Assembly: GCA_965662575.1 (NCBI GenBank)
Contig: CBFIHN010000015.1
Span: 1-32,252, forward strand
Direction of reading: 5' to 3'
Origin: CBFIHN01 sp965662575
Lineage (GTDB): Bacteria > Pseudomonadota > Gammaproteobacteria > Francisellales > CACEW01
Length of the DNA stretch: 32,252 nucleotides
In this document: in pieces, positions 15,974-23,878 of the stretch
How the letters are laid out: each line of letters begins with the position of its first letter
Numbering within the stretch: position 1 is the first letter of the stretch
Translations under genes and position numbers: made by a program
The notes under the pieces: generated by a model
What the model saw: only the letters and a program-made list of their open reading frames with translations
What the model was told of the DNA's origin: nothing
The model's database searches: none

Positions 15974-16276
15974 ATGAGAGATAAAATAACTGCGATTGTC
16001 GTCAAGTCTATTGAAGAGCTTAATGAGACACTTGATAATAAGGTGGATACTAACTTTGTTGAAAATACAGCACTCTACGGAGAAAATGGCGTGCTTGATT
16101 CCATTGCGCTTGTTTCTTTAATAATTTCAGTGGAAGAAAAGGTGCAAGATGAGTTGGGCGTTAATATTATTTTGGCGAATGATCAAGCAATGTCACAGCG
16201 TAATAGTCCTTTTTTGACAATTGGCTCGTTATCTTCTTATGTTAAGGTTCTTATTGAGAAAGAACAATATGGCTAA
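15974..16276 (+). CDS. Acyl carrier protein (first of two)
   Basis: Stand-alone acyl carrier protein of 100 residues. The phosphopantetheine attachment site is Ser43 in NGVLDSIALVSLI. The acidic helix 2 and 3 regions are recognisable. A longer-than-usual insert (ANDQAMSQRNSPFLTIGSL) precedes the last helix, a form I associate with ACPs of small accessory clusters rather than the housekeeping AcpP. The stop overlaps the next gene by 8 bases, so translation is coupled. It would carry the starter or the extended acyl chain. It needs activation by the host phosphopantetheinyl transferase, as none is encoded here. Confidence 0.85.
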   Translation: MRDKITAIVVKSIEELNETLDNKVDTNFVENTALYGENGVLDSIALVSLIISVEEKVQDELGVNIILANDQAMSQRNSPFLTIGSLSSYVKVLIEKEQYG

Positions 16277-16970
16277 GCCTATTACAATTATCACTGGTGC
16301 GCGCAAAGGTATAGGGCGATATTTGGCTGAATATTATGTTGCTAAAGGGCATCAGGTGATTGGTTGCAGTCGTTTTTCTAATGACTGGAATTTGGCCGGC
16401 TATGAACATGTTATTGCTGATGTATCAAATGAAAAAGAAGTGAGAAACTTGTTTAATTATGTGCGGAAAAAGTATGGTTATGTGGATAATTTACTAAATA
16501 ATGCAGGTATTGCATCGATGAATCATACATTGCTAACACCAGTAAAAACAGTTCGCAATATATTAAATACAAATGTTATTGGTACATTTTTGTTTTGTCG
16601 TGAAGCTGCTAAATTGATGCAGAAAAACAAAGCAGGGCGCATTATAAACTTTACTACTGTTGCAGTGCCGCTAAAACTAGAAGGGGAGGCGGTTTATGTT
16701 GCGTCAAAAGCTGCTATTAAATCCTTAACGGAAGTAATGGCAAGAGAATTGGCTGAGCTAGGTATTACTGTTAATGCTATAGGTCCTACTCCAATTGAGA
16801 CTAGCCTAATTAGCTCTCTGTCAAAGGAAAAAGTAAACAGATTAATTGCTCGACAAGCTGTTCAAAAAATGGGGACGTTTGAGGATATTGCAAATGTTAC
16901 TGATTTTTATCTTAAAAAGGAAAGTAGCTTTATAACTGGGCAGACTATCTACCTAGGTGGAATAGCATGA
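16269..16970 (+). CDS. SDR-family reductase of the AvrD operon
   Basis: Short-chain dehydrogenase of 233 residues. TGARKGIG is the cofactor loop, NNAG follows, and YVASK holds the catalytic Tyr and Lys. The catalytic Ser position appears as Thr (NFTTVAVPL), which is tolerated in some SDRs. The C-terminal GTFEDIANVTDFYL..FITGQTIYLGG block matches SDRs found beside stand-alone ACP and ligase genes. I chose ATG 16269, inside the ACP gene; the frame is open 48 bases further but that stretch is ACP coding in another frame. It overlaps the ligase by ATGA. Likely acts on an ACP-bound or free keto intermediate. Confidence 0.85.
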   Translation: MAKPITIITGARKGIGRYLAEYYVAKGHQVIGCSRFSNDWNLAGYEHVIADVSNEKEVRNLFNYVRKKYGYVDNLLNNAGIASMNHTLLTPVKTVRNILNTNVIGTFLFCREAAKLMQKNKAGRIINFTTVAVPLKLEGEAVYVASKAAIKSLTEVMARELAELGITVNAIGPTPIETSLISSLSKEKVNRLIARQAVQKMGTFEDIANVTDFYLKKESSFITGQTIYLGGIA

Positions 16971-18310
16971 ATGTTCAGACTTTTATTCAGCGGTTTCAGC
17001 AGGCTAATAATACTGCAATAGTAATGCATGGAGAGCATTTTTCTTATGCATGGCTCGTAGCACAAATAGCTAAATATGAAAGCTTTTTGGACTCTCATGG
17101 GGTTTTATCGGGAGCTATAATTCAACTTAATGCCGATTTCTCTTCCTATTCTGTGGCAATGCTATTCGCGTTAGTAAAGAAAAATTGTATTGTCGCACCC
17201 ATGACAAAAGTTATATTGGAAAGGCAGTTGGAATATCAGCAAATTATTAATGTTGAATATGTTCTAAGTTTCAGTGAAGCGCACTGCACTGTGGAAAGGC
17301 TGGATAGGATTAAAGAGCAAAGCCCATTGTTGCTGAAATTGAAACAAGAAAATCACCCCGGTTTGATAATTATGTCATCTGGTTCAAATGGAAAAAGCAA
17401 AGCAGTGGTTCATGATTTATTACCACTACTGGATAAATTTGAAAAGCAGGGGCGCTCAAAGCGGATATTGGCTTTTCTATTGTTTGACCATATTGGCGGT
17501 ATTAATACTTTGTTTTATACATTATCTAATGGGGGCTGTATTATCCTTCCAGAAGAGAGGATGCCAGATCATATTTGTTTTGCAATTGAGAAGTACCAGG
17601 TGCAAATATTACCGACAACGCCAACATTTATTAATTTGATGCTATTGAGTCAGGCATATAAGAAATATGATTTGAACTCTTTGGAGCTAATAACCTATGG
17701 TACAGAAGTCATGCCAGAGAGTACGTTGAAGTGTTTTCATCAGCGTTTCCCAAAAATTAAGCTTCAGCAAACTTATGGTTTGTCAGAGCTAGGGATCTTG
17801 CGTTCAAAATCGAAATCATCAGGTTCTCTGTTAGTTAAAGTCGGTGGAGAGGGTTTTCAAACTCGAGTTGTCGGGGGTTTATTAGAAATCAAAGCTAAGT
17901 CAGCAATGCTGGGTTATTTGAATGCACCAGCGCCGTTTACTAAAGATGGCTGGTTTAAAACTGGTGATGCCGTAGAAGTTGAAGGGGAATACCTAAAAAT
18001 ACTCGGTAGAAAATCTGAAGTAATTAATGTTGCTGGTGAGAAAGTTTACCCTGCTGAAATAGAGGGTGTTTTGTTAAAAATGGAGGAGGTTGAGGATGTG
18101 CTTGCTGTGGGCGAACCTAACCCAATTTTGGGGAATATTGTTAAAGTAATGCTAAAGATCAAAGAGGGTTGTAATCAAAAAAAGTTTAAATTGCAATTGC
18201 GATCTTTTTGTAAAGATAGGTTACCACCGTACAAAATTCCGCAGAGAGTAGAGTTTGTGGATCGTCAATTTCACAGTGAACGATTCAAAAAATTACGCAA
18301 TCAACCCTGA
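16967..18310 (+). CDS. AMP-dependent acyl ligase (ANL superfamily)
   Basis: Adenylate-forming enzyme of 447 residues that would activate a carboxylic acid with ATP and pass it to an ACP or CoA. The phosphate-binding loop is MSSGSNGKSKAV (about residue 136), a variant of SSGTTGxPK. Later motifs are QTYGLSELG, GWFKTGD and GRKSEVINVAGEKVYPAEIEG, the hinge region. The C-terminal catalytic Lys is probably in HSERFKKLR at the very end. It is shorter than most family members (about 500), mostly in the N-terminal half. Flanked by ACP genes on both sides, so acyl-ACP formation is the likely role. Confidence 0.85.
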   Translation: MNVQTFIQRFQQANNTAIVMHGEHFSYAWLVAQIAKYESFLDSHGVLSGAIIQLNADFSSYSVAMLFALVKKNCIVAPMTKVILERQLEYQQIINVEYVLSFSEAHCTVERLDRIKEQSPLLLKLKQENHPGLIIMSSGSNGKSKAVVHDLLPLLDKFEKQGRSKRILAFLLFDHIGGINTLFYTLSNGGCIILPEERMPDHICFAIEKYQVQILPTTPTFINLMLLSQAYKKYDLNSLELITYGTEVMPESTLKCFHQRFPKIKLQQTYGLSELGILRSKSKSSGSLLVKVGGEGFQTRVVGGLLEIKAKSAMLGYLNAPAPFTKDGWFKTGDAVEVEGEYLKILGRKSEVINVAGEKVYPAEIEGVLLKMEEVEDVLAVGEPNPILGNIVKVMLKIKEGCNQKKFKLQLRSFCKDRLPPYKIPQRVEFVDRQFHSERFKKLRNQP

Positions 18311-18329
18311 GAGAATTAAAGAGGAAAAT

Positions 18330-18584
18330 ATGATAGATAGGCATGGTTATTTAGAGGAGTTAGCAAAATTATTAGCGGTTAGCGCTGAGGTATTAACGGA
18401 TGATTTTATGCTGCAAGATAGCCAGTTATGGGATTCATTATCTATTGTTTCCACTATAGCTTCTCTTGAAAGATACTACCATGTGATTATTAAAGGCCAA
18501 GAAATAGAAAAATGCCAGACTGTTGGCGATATTTTTAAATTGGTTGAAGATAAAACAACTGATGTAAAGCGTCCCAGCGCATAA
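18330..18584 (+). CDS. Acyl carrier protein (second of two)
   Basis: Acyl carrier protein of 84 residues. The modified serine is Ser36 in DSQLWDSLSIVSTIASLE. ATG 18330 has the ribosome binding site GAGGAAA directly upstream and gives a normal ACP length; the frame is open back to 18255 within the ligase gene, but that part is not ACP-like. It lies 19 bases after the ligase and 11 bases before KAS III. Two different ACPs in one operon suggest separate carriers, for example one loaded by the ligase and one serving the ketosynthase. Confidence 0.85.
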   Translation: MIDRHGYLEELAKLLAVSAEVLTDDFMLQDSQLWDSLSIVSTIASLERYYHVIIKGQEIEKCQTVGDIFKLVEDKTTDVKRPSA

Positions 18585-18595
18585 AGGGAGTCGCT

Positions 18596-19591
18596 ATGGA
18601 TATCAAGTTGAGAAACTTGTGTGTTAAAGGCATCTCATCGGTAGTGCCTAAAAATAAATTAGCTTTGCACACATTAAGTGATGCATTTGGTCGCGGTGAG
18701 ATCAATCGAGTTATGATGTCTACGGGTATTGAGTCAGTTGGTATTGCATTGCCTGAACAAAAAGCCTCTGACTTTTGCCTATATGCTGCGCAGTGTCTAA
18801 TGGAGCAGTTATCAATATCCCCAGAGTCTATTGGCGCAGTAATCTTTGTATCTCAAACGCCAGATTATAAAATGCCAGCAAGTAGTTGCATTTTACACGG
18901 AAAATTAAAGTTACCTAAATCAGCTCTTGCTTTTGATATTAATTATGGGTGTTCAGGCTATATTTATGGTCTATATCAAGCGTCATTGCTGCTGAGTAGC
19001 GGTAGCTGTGAGAGGGTTCTAGTTTGTGTAGGTGACACAATTAGCAAATATCTCCGAGCGGATGACCACAAGACCCGATTGGTATTTGGTGACGGAGGGG
19101 CTGCGACAATTGTAGAAAAAGGTAATCACGATATTATATTTAATATTATGACAGATGGCTTGGGCTATAAAAACTTAATGATTGCTAAAGCAGAAAATGG
19201 GAGTGATGATTCTAACCTCTGTATGAATGGCTATGGTATTATGGAATTCGGACTACGTGAAGTGCCCCTATCTATTAATGCCGTACTTTCTCAGGCAGGT
19301 TGGGAGAGAGGTAAGGTTGGCATGTTTATGTTGCATCAAGCTAACCAGTTTATGCTTAATTACTTGCGTAAGAAATTAAACCTTAAGATAGAGCAAGTTC
19401 CTATTGCACTCAAGCATTATGGCAATACAGGTCCGGCATCCATTCCTCTAGCACTTTGCCACTGTTACAAAGATTTTAGTGCTGAATTATTGGAAAGAGT
19501 TGTTTTATCCGGTTTTGGAGTAGGTTTGTCATGGGGGAGTCTTGCGACGAACTTAAGCCAGACAGTCATGATGAGCATCATGAAAATATAG
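18596..19591 (+). CDS. Beta-ketoacyl-ACP synthase III (FabH-like)
   Basis: Thiolase-fold condensing enzyme of 331 residues. The catalytic triad is visible: Cys119 in DINYGCSGYIYGL, His247 in MLHQANQFML and Asn277 in HYGNTGPASIPL. The segment LVFGDGGAATIVEK is typical of KAS III. AGGGAG precedes the start. The N-terminal part lacks a few conserved positions of housekeeping FabH, as expected for a cluster-specific enzyme. Likely step: Claisen condensation of an activated acyl unit with a malonyl-ACP to give a beta-ketoacyl-ACP, the type of chain that AvrD is thought to use. It ends 7 bases before the AvrD gene. Confidence 0.88.
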   Translation: MDIKLRNLCVKGISSVVPKNKLALHTLSDAFGRGEINRVMMSTGIESVGIALPEQKASDFCLYAAQCLMEQLSISPESIGAVIFVSQTPDYKMPASSCILHGKLKLPKSALAFDINYGCSGYIYGLYQASLLLSSGSCERVLVCVGDTISKYLRADDHKTRLVFGDGGAATIVEKGNHDIIFNIMTDGLGYKNLMIAKAENGSDDSNLCMNGYGIMEFGLREVPLSINAVLSQAGWERGKVGMFMLHQANQFMLNYLRKKLNLKIEQVPIALKHYGNTGPASIPLALCHCYKDFSAELLERVVLSGFGVGLSWGSLATNLSQTVMMSIMKI

Positions 19592-19598
19592 AGTATAA

Positions 19599-20564
19599 AT
19601 GAAGAAAAACTTTAAATGCATCGACGATGCTCTAGGTGAAAAAAGTAAGCGTTTTTTTTCTAGTGGGTATAAGCGTACAACTCGAGTAATAAAAGATATA
19701 GTAGTTACACCTGACGCAATAGACTCTACCTGCTCTGTCTCCATGCCTAAAGATTGGTCTATTAAAGGCTCAAGTGTTCAGTTGGTGCATTTGAGCAGCG
19801 TTGATGCTGTGCTTATTGCATTGCAGTTGAGTGAGGCTTTCTGTACGGTTTTGTACAACCTTTCAGGGGCTATGCGTCGAGCAATTAGTATCATCTCATT
19901 TTCAAGTAAAGCAGGTAGGCAATCGCTTAAGGATTTAAAAAATTTTAGAGCAACGGCTAGTCTATCTTCTAGAAATGGTGACTCGATTTCTTTCTCCAGT
20001 TACGTTGGCGGAATAGAGGTGGAGCTTCAACTGAAAATCCCATTTAAGTGCAATCCTCCTGCCCGTATTTCCAGGAAAGGTGTATGTTATAGTTTTATTA
20101 GTGATATTTTAGGGAAATTCAATAGTAACTTTTATGGTCTGGGCTTCACGAGGGCTCAACATGAAATTAAAAATATTCTTGTTAATTTAGACGCTTCTTC
20201 GGTCACGGCAACTCTTGATAATAGCTATCCCAGTCGTGCAGCTTATCAAGGTATGGAGACAGTAGTTGGCTTTAATTATTGTGCTTCACCTATTGATGCA
20301 ATGGTCATCACTTCGCAATTAGCGCAATGCTATTTATATTTCTTGGATGGCTTGTCACGAGAGAATAGTTCTACACTATGGATGAGAGCAATGCGCTTTT
20401 CTATTGTTTCCATGACTAATTCTGACGAGACTTTTGTTGGTATTGATATTGTGAGAAGTGAAAAGGTTTTGTTGGATGGAGTGCCTTGGCGATGCATTAA
20501 TGCTGAGGGCTATATTGGTAATATGGTTATCTTTTATGGGCTTGGTCATGCGCTGCCACACTAG
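19599..20564 (+). CDS. avrD: AvrD-family protein (syringolide-synthesis type)
   Basis: I recognise this 321-residue protein as the AvrD family (PF05655). Key blocks are CIDDALGEKSKRFFSSGYKR at 7-26 and STLWMRAMRF at 258-267, which recall AvrD's IDDxLG...RYFGxGYKR and STLWMR. The protein has two similar halves: IDDALG..FFSSGYKRTTRVIKDI (8-34) with SSVDAVLIALQLSEAF (66-81) repeats as ISDILG..FYGLGFTRAQHEIKNI (167-193) with SPIDAMVITSQLAQCY (230-245). P. syringae AvrD directs formation of syringolides, acyl glycosides from a beta-ketoacyl chain and D-xylulose, recognised by soybean Rpg4. The double hotdog-like layout resembles AfsA butyrolactone synthases. Here it is embedded in a complete acyl-supply operon. 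The precise product is unknown. Confidence 0.82.
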   Translation: MKKNFKCIDDALGEKSKRFFSSGYKRTTRVIKDIVVTPDAIDSTCSVSMPKDWSIKGSSVQLVHLSSVDAVLIALQLSEAFCTVLYNLSGAMRRAISIISFSSKAGRQSLKDLKNFRATASLSSRNGDSISFSSYVGGIEVELQLKIPFKCNPPARISRKGVCYSFISDILGKFNSNFYGLGFTRAQHEIKNILVNLDASSVTATLDNSYPSRAAYQGMETVVGFNYCASPIDAMVITSQLAQCYLYFLDGLSRENSSTLWMRAMRFSIVSMTNSDETFVGIDIVRSEKVLLDGVPWRCINAEGYIGNMVIFYGLGHALPH

Positions 20565-20594
20565 CTTTATTTTACTTTACTGGGGAAAGAAGTT

Positions 20595-21284
20595 GTGAAA
20601 TTAGTTATATCTGGAACTTATTCAAGTGGTAAGACCACAACTACATTCGCGTTATCTCATTTGGTAGGTATTCCTACAACGGGAGCAAAAGCAATGCGAG
20701 AAATTTTACCCATTGCGATTCCTGGAAAAAGGCTTGAAGAATGTGGTCCTGGCGAATTGATGCAATTAGCAGTACGGCGTACGATAGAGCGAGCAGTAAA
20801 AGAAAGTCATTTAGAGTCTTTCGTTTCTGATGGGTCGCCATTAAATGAGTGGGTGTATGGGATGGCTCGGGTTCGTGTAGGAATGGACCCGAAAGAGGGG
20901 CAAGACTCTGATATACCAAGAACACAGTCAGTTCTGTCTTACGAAGATATGATGACAAATTTTGGTGCTATTGCCAGGGAACATGCGAAGAATAGTTATA
21001 GTAACTTTATCCATTTGCCAATTGAGTTTCCTTTGGCTGAGGATGGACACCGTCCTGTTTCCGAGAGGTTTAGGTCGTTATCAGAAGAGTTGTTGCTGGC
21101 GACTTTGGGAGATCTTGGGGTTAGTTATACTGTTGTTGGGGGCTCTATTGAAGAGCGCTTGGAGAAAATTGTTCAATTATTTGGCTTTAAAAAGCTTATG
21201 TCGCTAGATGATGCAATAGCTCTTGCTCACCAAGATATTAAAGCGACTTTTATCGAAATCGAAAGTGCGGTTTCACAGGTATGA
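20595..21284 (+). CDS. P-loop NTPase (AAA_28/NadR-kinase-like) of the AvrD operon
   Basis: Cytosolic nucleotide-binding protein of 229 residues. The Walker A loop GTYSSGKTT (7-15) is at the N-terminus, with a conserved SFVSDGSPLNEWVYG block, an acidic/serine segment resembling a Walker B or substrate site in small kinases, and HRPVSERFRSLSEELL near the lid. From memory, close-looking proteins with the GTYSSGKTTT start and VSDGS..EWVYG block occur in actinobacteria, some in secondary-metabolite loci. Start is GTG 20595, after GGGGAAAG. It overlaps the MFS gene by ATGA. It may phosphorylate a small substrate such as the sugar or polyol partner; this is inference. Confidence 0.7.
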   Translation: MKLVISGTYSSGKTTTTFALSHLVGIPTTGAKAMREILPIAIPGKRLEECGPGELMQLAVRRTIERAVKESHLESFVSDGSPLNEWVYGMARVRVGMDPKEGQDSDIPRTQSVLSYEDMMTNFGAIAREHAKNSYSNFIHLPIEFPLAEDGHRPVSERFRSLSEELLLATLGDLGVSYTVVGGSIEERLEKIVQLFGFKKLMSLDDAIALAHQDIKATFIEIESAVSQV

Positions 21285-22462
21285 GCCCAGCTACTAAATA
21301 TCATGTGAAATTTTTTACGCGTAACGGGCTTATACTAATTCTTTCTATTGCATGTGGGGCTATTGTTGCTAATTTGTATTATGCGCAGACACTTCTTTTC
21401 CCCATCGGGGCTTCAATAAATTTAGCTCCATCATTAATAGGGCTTATTGTAACGTTAATACAAGTGGGTTATGTCATAGGTTTGCTGTTTATTGTGCCTC
21501 TTGTCGATTTTACAGAAAATCGAAGGTTAATAGTCACGCTATTAAGCCTCTCTTGCTTATTTCTTTTTGGGCTGGCTTTCATAAAAGCAAAGGTAGTCTT
21601 TTTGATCTTGTGTTTTTTGTTAGGTATATCTTTGGTTGCATCACCGATTATTTTACCATTTATATCTTATATATTACCGGCTGAGGAACATGGAATGGCG
21701 CTTGGGAAAATTATGAGTGGCGTTCTGTTCGGAATTATGTTTGCGCGGCCCCTGGCTAGTGGTTTTGCAGAATTTTTCTCATGGAGAGGCGTTTTTATAT
21801 TTTCTGCTGTTTTTATGGCTGCTTTAGCTTGTTTACTTTATTATTTTTTGCCTTTGCGCGTGCCGAAGCATCAGATGTCGTATCGAAAGCTTCTAAGTTC
21901 TATGCCAACTATTCTTTGGGCTTATCCTCTGTTACGCAGACGTGCTCTCTACCATGCCATTTTATTTGGCCTGTTCTGTTTGTTTTGGTCGTCAGTTGCC
22001 ATGCAGCTCTCGCATGTTTTTCATTATTCGCAAGGCCAGATCGCATTATTTGCTTTCGCTGGAGCAACAGGAGGTTTTACCTCGCCTATCGCAGGGCGAA
22101 TTGCTGATAAGGGGTGGATACGGCCTGGCACAGCAGGGGCGATTATAGTTGTGATTGTGGCATTTGTTGTCGCTAGAATTGACGGTGGGCACTCTATCTT
22201 TGCGCTAATAATTTCTGCTTTGTTGCTGGATATTGGTGTGGCTAGTAATGTTGTGCTCGGCCAAAAGGCCCTTTTTTCACTTAAGCAGGAAATACGAGGG
22301 CGTTTGAATTCCCTATATATTGCTATTTTCTTTATGGGGGGTGCTGTGGGTCCTGCAATGGCGGGGTATGTATTTTCTCACTGGGGGTGGAGTTGTATTG
22401 CTAGTCTAGGGGTTATTACTTCTACTACAGTTTTTATTTATTTCTTAAGTGAGCTTTTTTGA
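21281..22462 (+). CDS. MFS transporter, likely exporter of the AvrD-operon product
   Basis: Major facilitator of 393 residues with 12 hydrophobic segments. After helix 1 it reads CGAIVANLYYAQTLLFPIG, a start shared by YnfM/NepI-like and related efflux-type MFS proteins. The helix 2-3 loop is VDFTENRRLIV, a loosely conserved motif A, and a second GRIADKG loop lies in the C-terminal half. Start ATG 21281 overlaps the preceding stop, so it is translated with the NTPase gene and is the last gene of the operon. Export of the finished molecule is the simplest role. The next gene is convergent, 46 bases away. Confidence 0.8.
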   Translation: MSPATKYHVKFFTRNGLILILSIACGAIVANLYYAQTLLFPIGASINLAPSLIGLIVTLIQVGYVIGLLFIVPLVDFTENRRLIVTLLSLSCLFLFGLAFIKAKVVFLILCFLLGISLVASPIILPFISYILPAEEHGMALGKIMSGVLFGIMFARPLASGFAEFFSWRGVFIFSAVFMAALACLLYYFLPLRVPKHQMSYRKLLSSMPTILWAYPLLRRRALYHAILFGLFCLFWSSVAMQLSHVFHYSQGQIALFAFAGATGGFTSPIAGRIADKGWIRPGTAGAIIVVIVAFVVARIDGGHSIFALIISALLLDIGVASNVVLGQKALFSLKQEIRGRLNSLYIAIFFMGGAVGPAMAGYVFSHWGWSCIASLGVITSTTVFIYFLSELF

Positions 22463-22508
22463 GTTTTATCTGGAGCATGAGGAATTAGCTATTATGCTAT
22501 CTGTTTCT

Positions 22509-23045
22509 CTAACTTTTTTTCTTAAACTGTTTTATTAATGACTCTTGTTGTTGTTTCTCCACAGCAGACTTTTCTTCAGCTGTCGTAAACCCAACCGCAT
22601 GCGCATCTTTTTGATCAAGGCTTTGTAGAATTTCCTTATCACCAGAAATCTCAGCGGCAGTTTTTACTTCAACTTTATTAGTCCCTTTCTTATGAATAGC
22701 AAATTGCATTCTAGAGTCATCTTCAGATAGACGCTTAGCTAAGATTTTATATTTCGGTGCATTGATGCCGAGATAACCAAGATAGGTCAGCGTGCGGATA
22801 TCAATTGGTGAAAAGCATAAAGTCATTTCGTCTGATTCTAAAATTTCCTCTGGCTTCATTTTAAAGGTTTGGCTTTTATTGATTACTTGTATGGTTGCTG
22901 TGTAGTTGTCGAACTCATCTTTTTCGATATCCACCAGGCGATAGCGAGCTCGTGATGCGCTTTCTTTGATGATGTCTTTTGCAGCTTTTAGCCCTTTGCC
23001 GATATTGTTAATTAAGCCTTTTTTCTGGTTTTTGTCAGACATCAT
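22509..23045 (-). CDS. Unknown protein coupled to the S24 repressor
   Basis: A 178-residue soluble, highly charged protein. A basic N-terminus (SDKNQKKGLINNIGKGLKAA) is followed by a central domain with predicted strands (RYRLVDIEKDEFDNYTATIQ) and a lysine/glutamine-rich C-terminal tail (EKQQQESLIKQFKKKS). No family recognised. Its ATG overlaps the repressor stop (TAATG), so the two are translated together, which suggests a partner in control of the element. The first two codons are both ATG; either may start. Confidence 0.65.
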   Translation of the reverse strand: MMSDKNQKKGLINNIGKGLKAAKDIIKESASRARYRLVDIEKDEFDNYTATIQVINKSQTFKMKPEEILESDEMTLCFSPIDIRTLTYLGYLGINAPKYKILAKRLSEDDSRMQFAIHKKGTNKVEVKTAAEISGDKEILQSLDQKDAHAVGFTTAEEKSAVEKQQQESLIKQFKKKS

Positions 23046-23713
23046 TAATCTCCAAAATACAAACGTGTTTCAACTAGAGTGCCAAGAATCGTGTCCTCAT
23101 CTTCTAGCAGTCGCAGAGGGAAGGTGCTTAAATCCGCGCTAAGTGGCTTTAAGAATCGGTGCTCCCCAGTATCAACTAGTTGGCGGAAGGTGATTACTTC
23201 ACTATTCGCATAGCGCACTAAAACATAAAGCCGGTCGGTTGGTTTTTTATCGCGGTTGCAAATTAAAACACAGCCTTGTTCAAACACGGGTTCCATTGAG
23301 GAATCATTCATTCTTACGGCAAAACAATTGCCACCAAGTTGTGATGAACCAAAAATTGTTTCTGGTGGGTTTTCTATCGCGCCTTCTAAGTCTAATAGTG
23401 CTTCCCATTGAATAAAGGGAATTTCAATCGCTTCCACTTTCCTCGGCATAGCAGGAATTGCATCACCCCAAACGGACTCAGGCAATGGTTTGCGGCCGGT
23501 TAGTTGATCAATACTAATATCAAAATAATCAGCAATAGGTTCAAGTGTTGATTTATGTGGTCGCGGGGACTTGCCAGTTGTAATGCGATGCAATGTGGGT
23601 TGAGGCACATCGATTTCTCGTGCCAATTCAGTTGCACGCATTTTCTTTGCAAATAGTAGGCGACTTAGTATATCGCCAATGCCGATTGCCTTTTTAGTCA
23701 TCAATAGTTCCAC
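23045..23713 (-). CDS. HTH/S24-type (LexA/C2-like) repressor
   Basis: Phage/ICE-type repressor of 222 residues. The N-terminal XRE domain (about 12-72) has ATELAREIDVPQPTLHRITT as its helix-turn-helix. The C-terminal S24 domain has the nucleophile Ser139 in VRMNDSSMEPVFEQG. The partner Lys, normally in a TFKQL-type strand, appears as Arg177 (VITFRQLV), so self-cleavage may be impaired. The likely start is Met5 (MTKKAIGIGD) at 23701 or the upstream ATG at 23713. It faces three small genes across an operator-like intergenic region and probably represses them and itself. Confidence 0.82.
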   Translation of the reverse strand: MELLMTKKAIGIGDILSRLLFAKKMRATELAREIDVPQPTLHRITTGKSPRPHKSTLEPIADYFDISIDQLTGRKPLPESVWGDAIPAMPRKVEAIEIPFIQWEALLDLEGAIENPPETIFGSSQLGGNCFAVRMNDSSMEPVFEQGCVLICNRDKKPTDRLYVLVRYANSEVITFRQLVDTGEHRFLKPLSADLSTFPLRLLEDEDTILGTLVETRLYFGD

Positions 23714-23809
23714 AAGCTCTTATCCTTATTATATAGCAAATGGTTCATAAAACTCAAAGAAACGAATATCAATACCAAGGATTGGTTGTGTTATTAATTG
23801 GTTATTTGC

Positions 23810-23829
23810 TTAATAAATCAAATTATTAA
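23810..23829. promoter_or_regulatory. Inverted repeat in the repressor intergenic region
   Basis: Arms TTAATAA and TTATTAA are separated by six bases. The site lies between the divergent repressor and small-gene operon, 21 bases upstream of the rightward -35 box. A good candidate for a second operator of the S24 repressor; no binding data. Confidence 0.35.
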
Positions 23830-23849
23830 CAAAAAATGAATAATAACTG

Positions 23850-23878
23850 TTGACACTCATTTCTAATATGCATATTAT
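23850..23878 (+). promoter_or_regulatory. Strong sigma-70 promoter of the small-gene operon
   Basis: Consensus -35 TTGACA (23850-23855), a 17-base spacer and -10 TATTAT (23873-23878). It lies 66 bases upstream of the first small gene and is one of the best-formed promoters in the window. Confidence 0.75.
23864..23877. promoter_or_regulatory. Operator-like palindrome over the -10 box
   Basis: A perfect 14-bp palindrome, TAATATGCATATTA, covers the spacer end and most of the -10 of the rightward promoter. Bound repressor here would block RNA polymerase, as at lambdoid PR. The product of 23045-23713 is the obvious candidate. Confidence 0.55.

Noticed and set aside
16221..16268. N-terminal extension of the operon SDR
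   Set aside because: The extra 16 residues overlap ACP coding; the ATG at 16269 places the cofactor loop at the usual distance.
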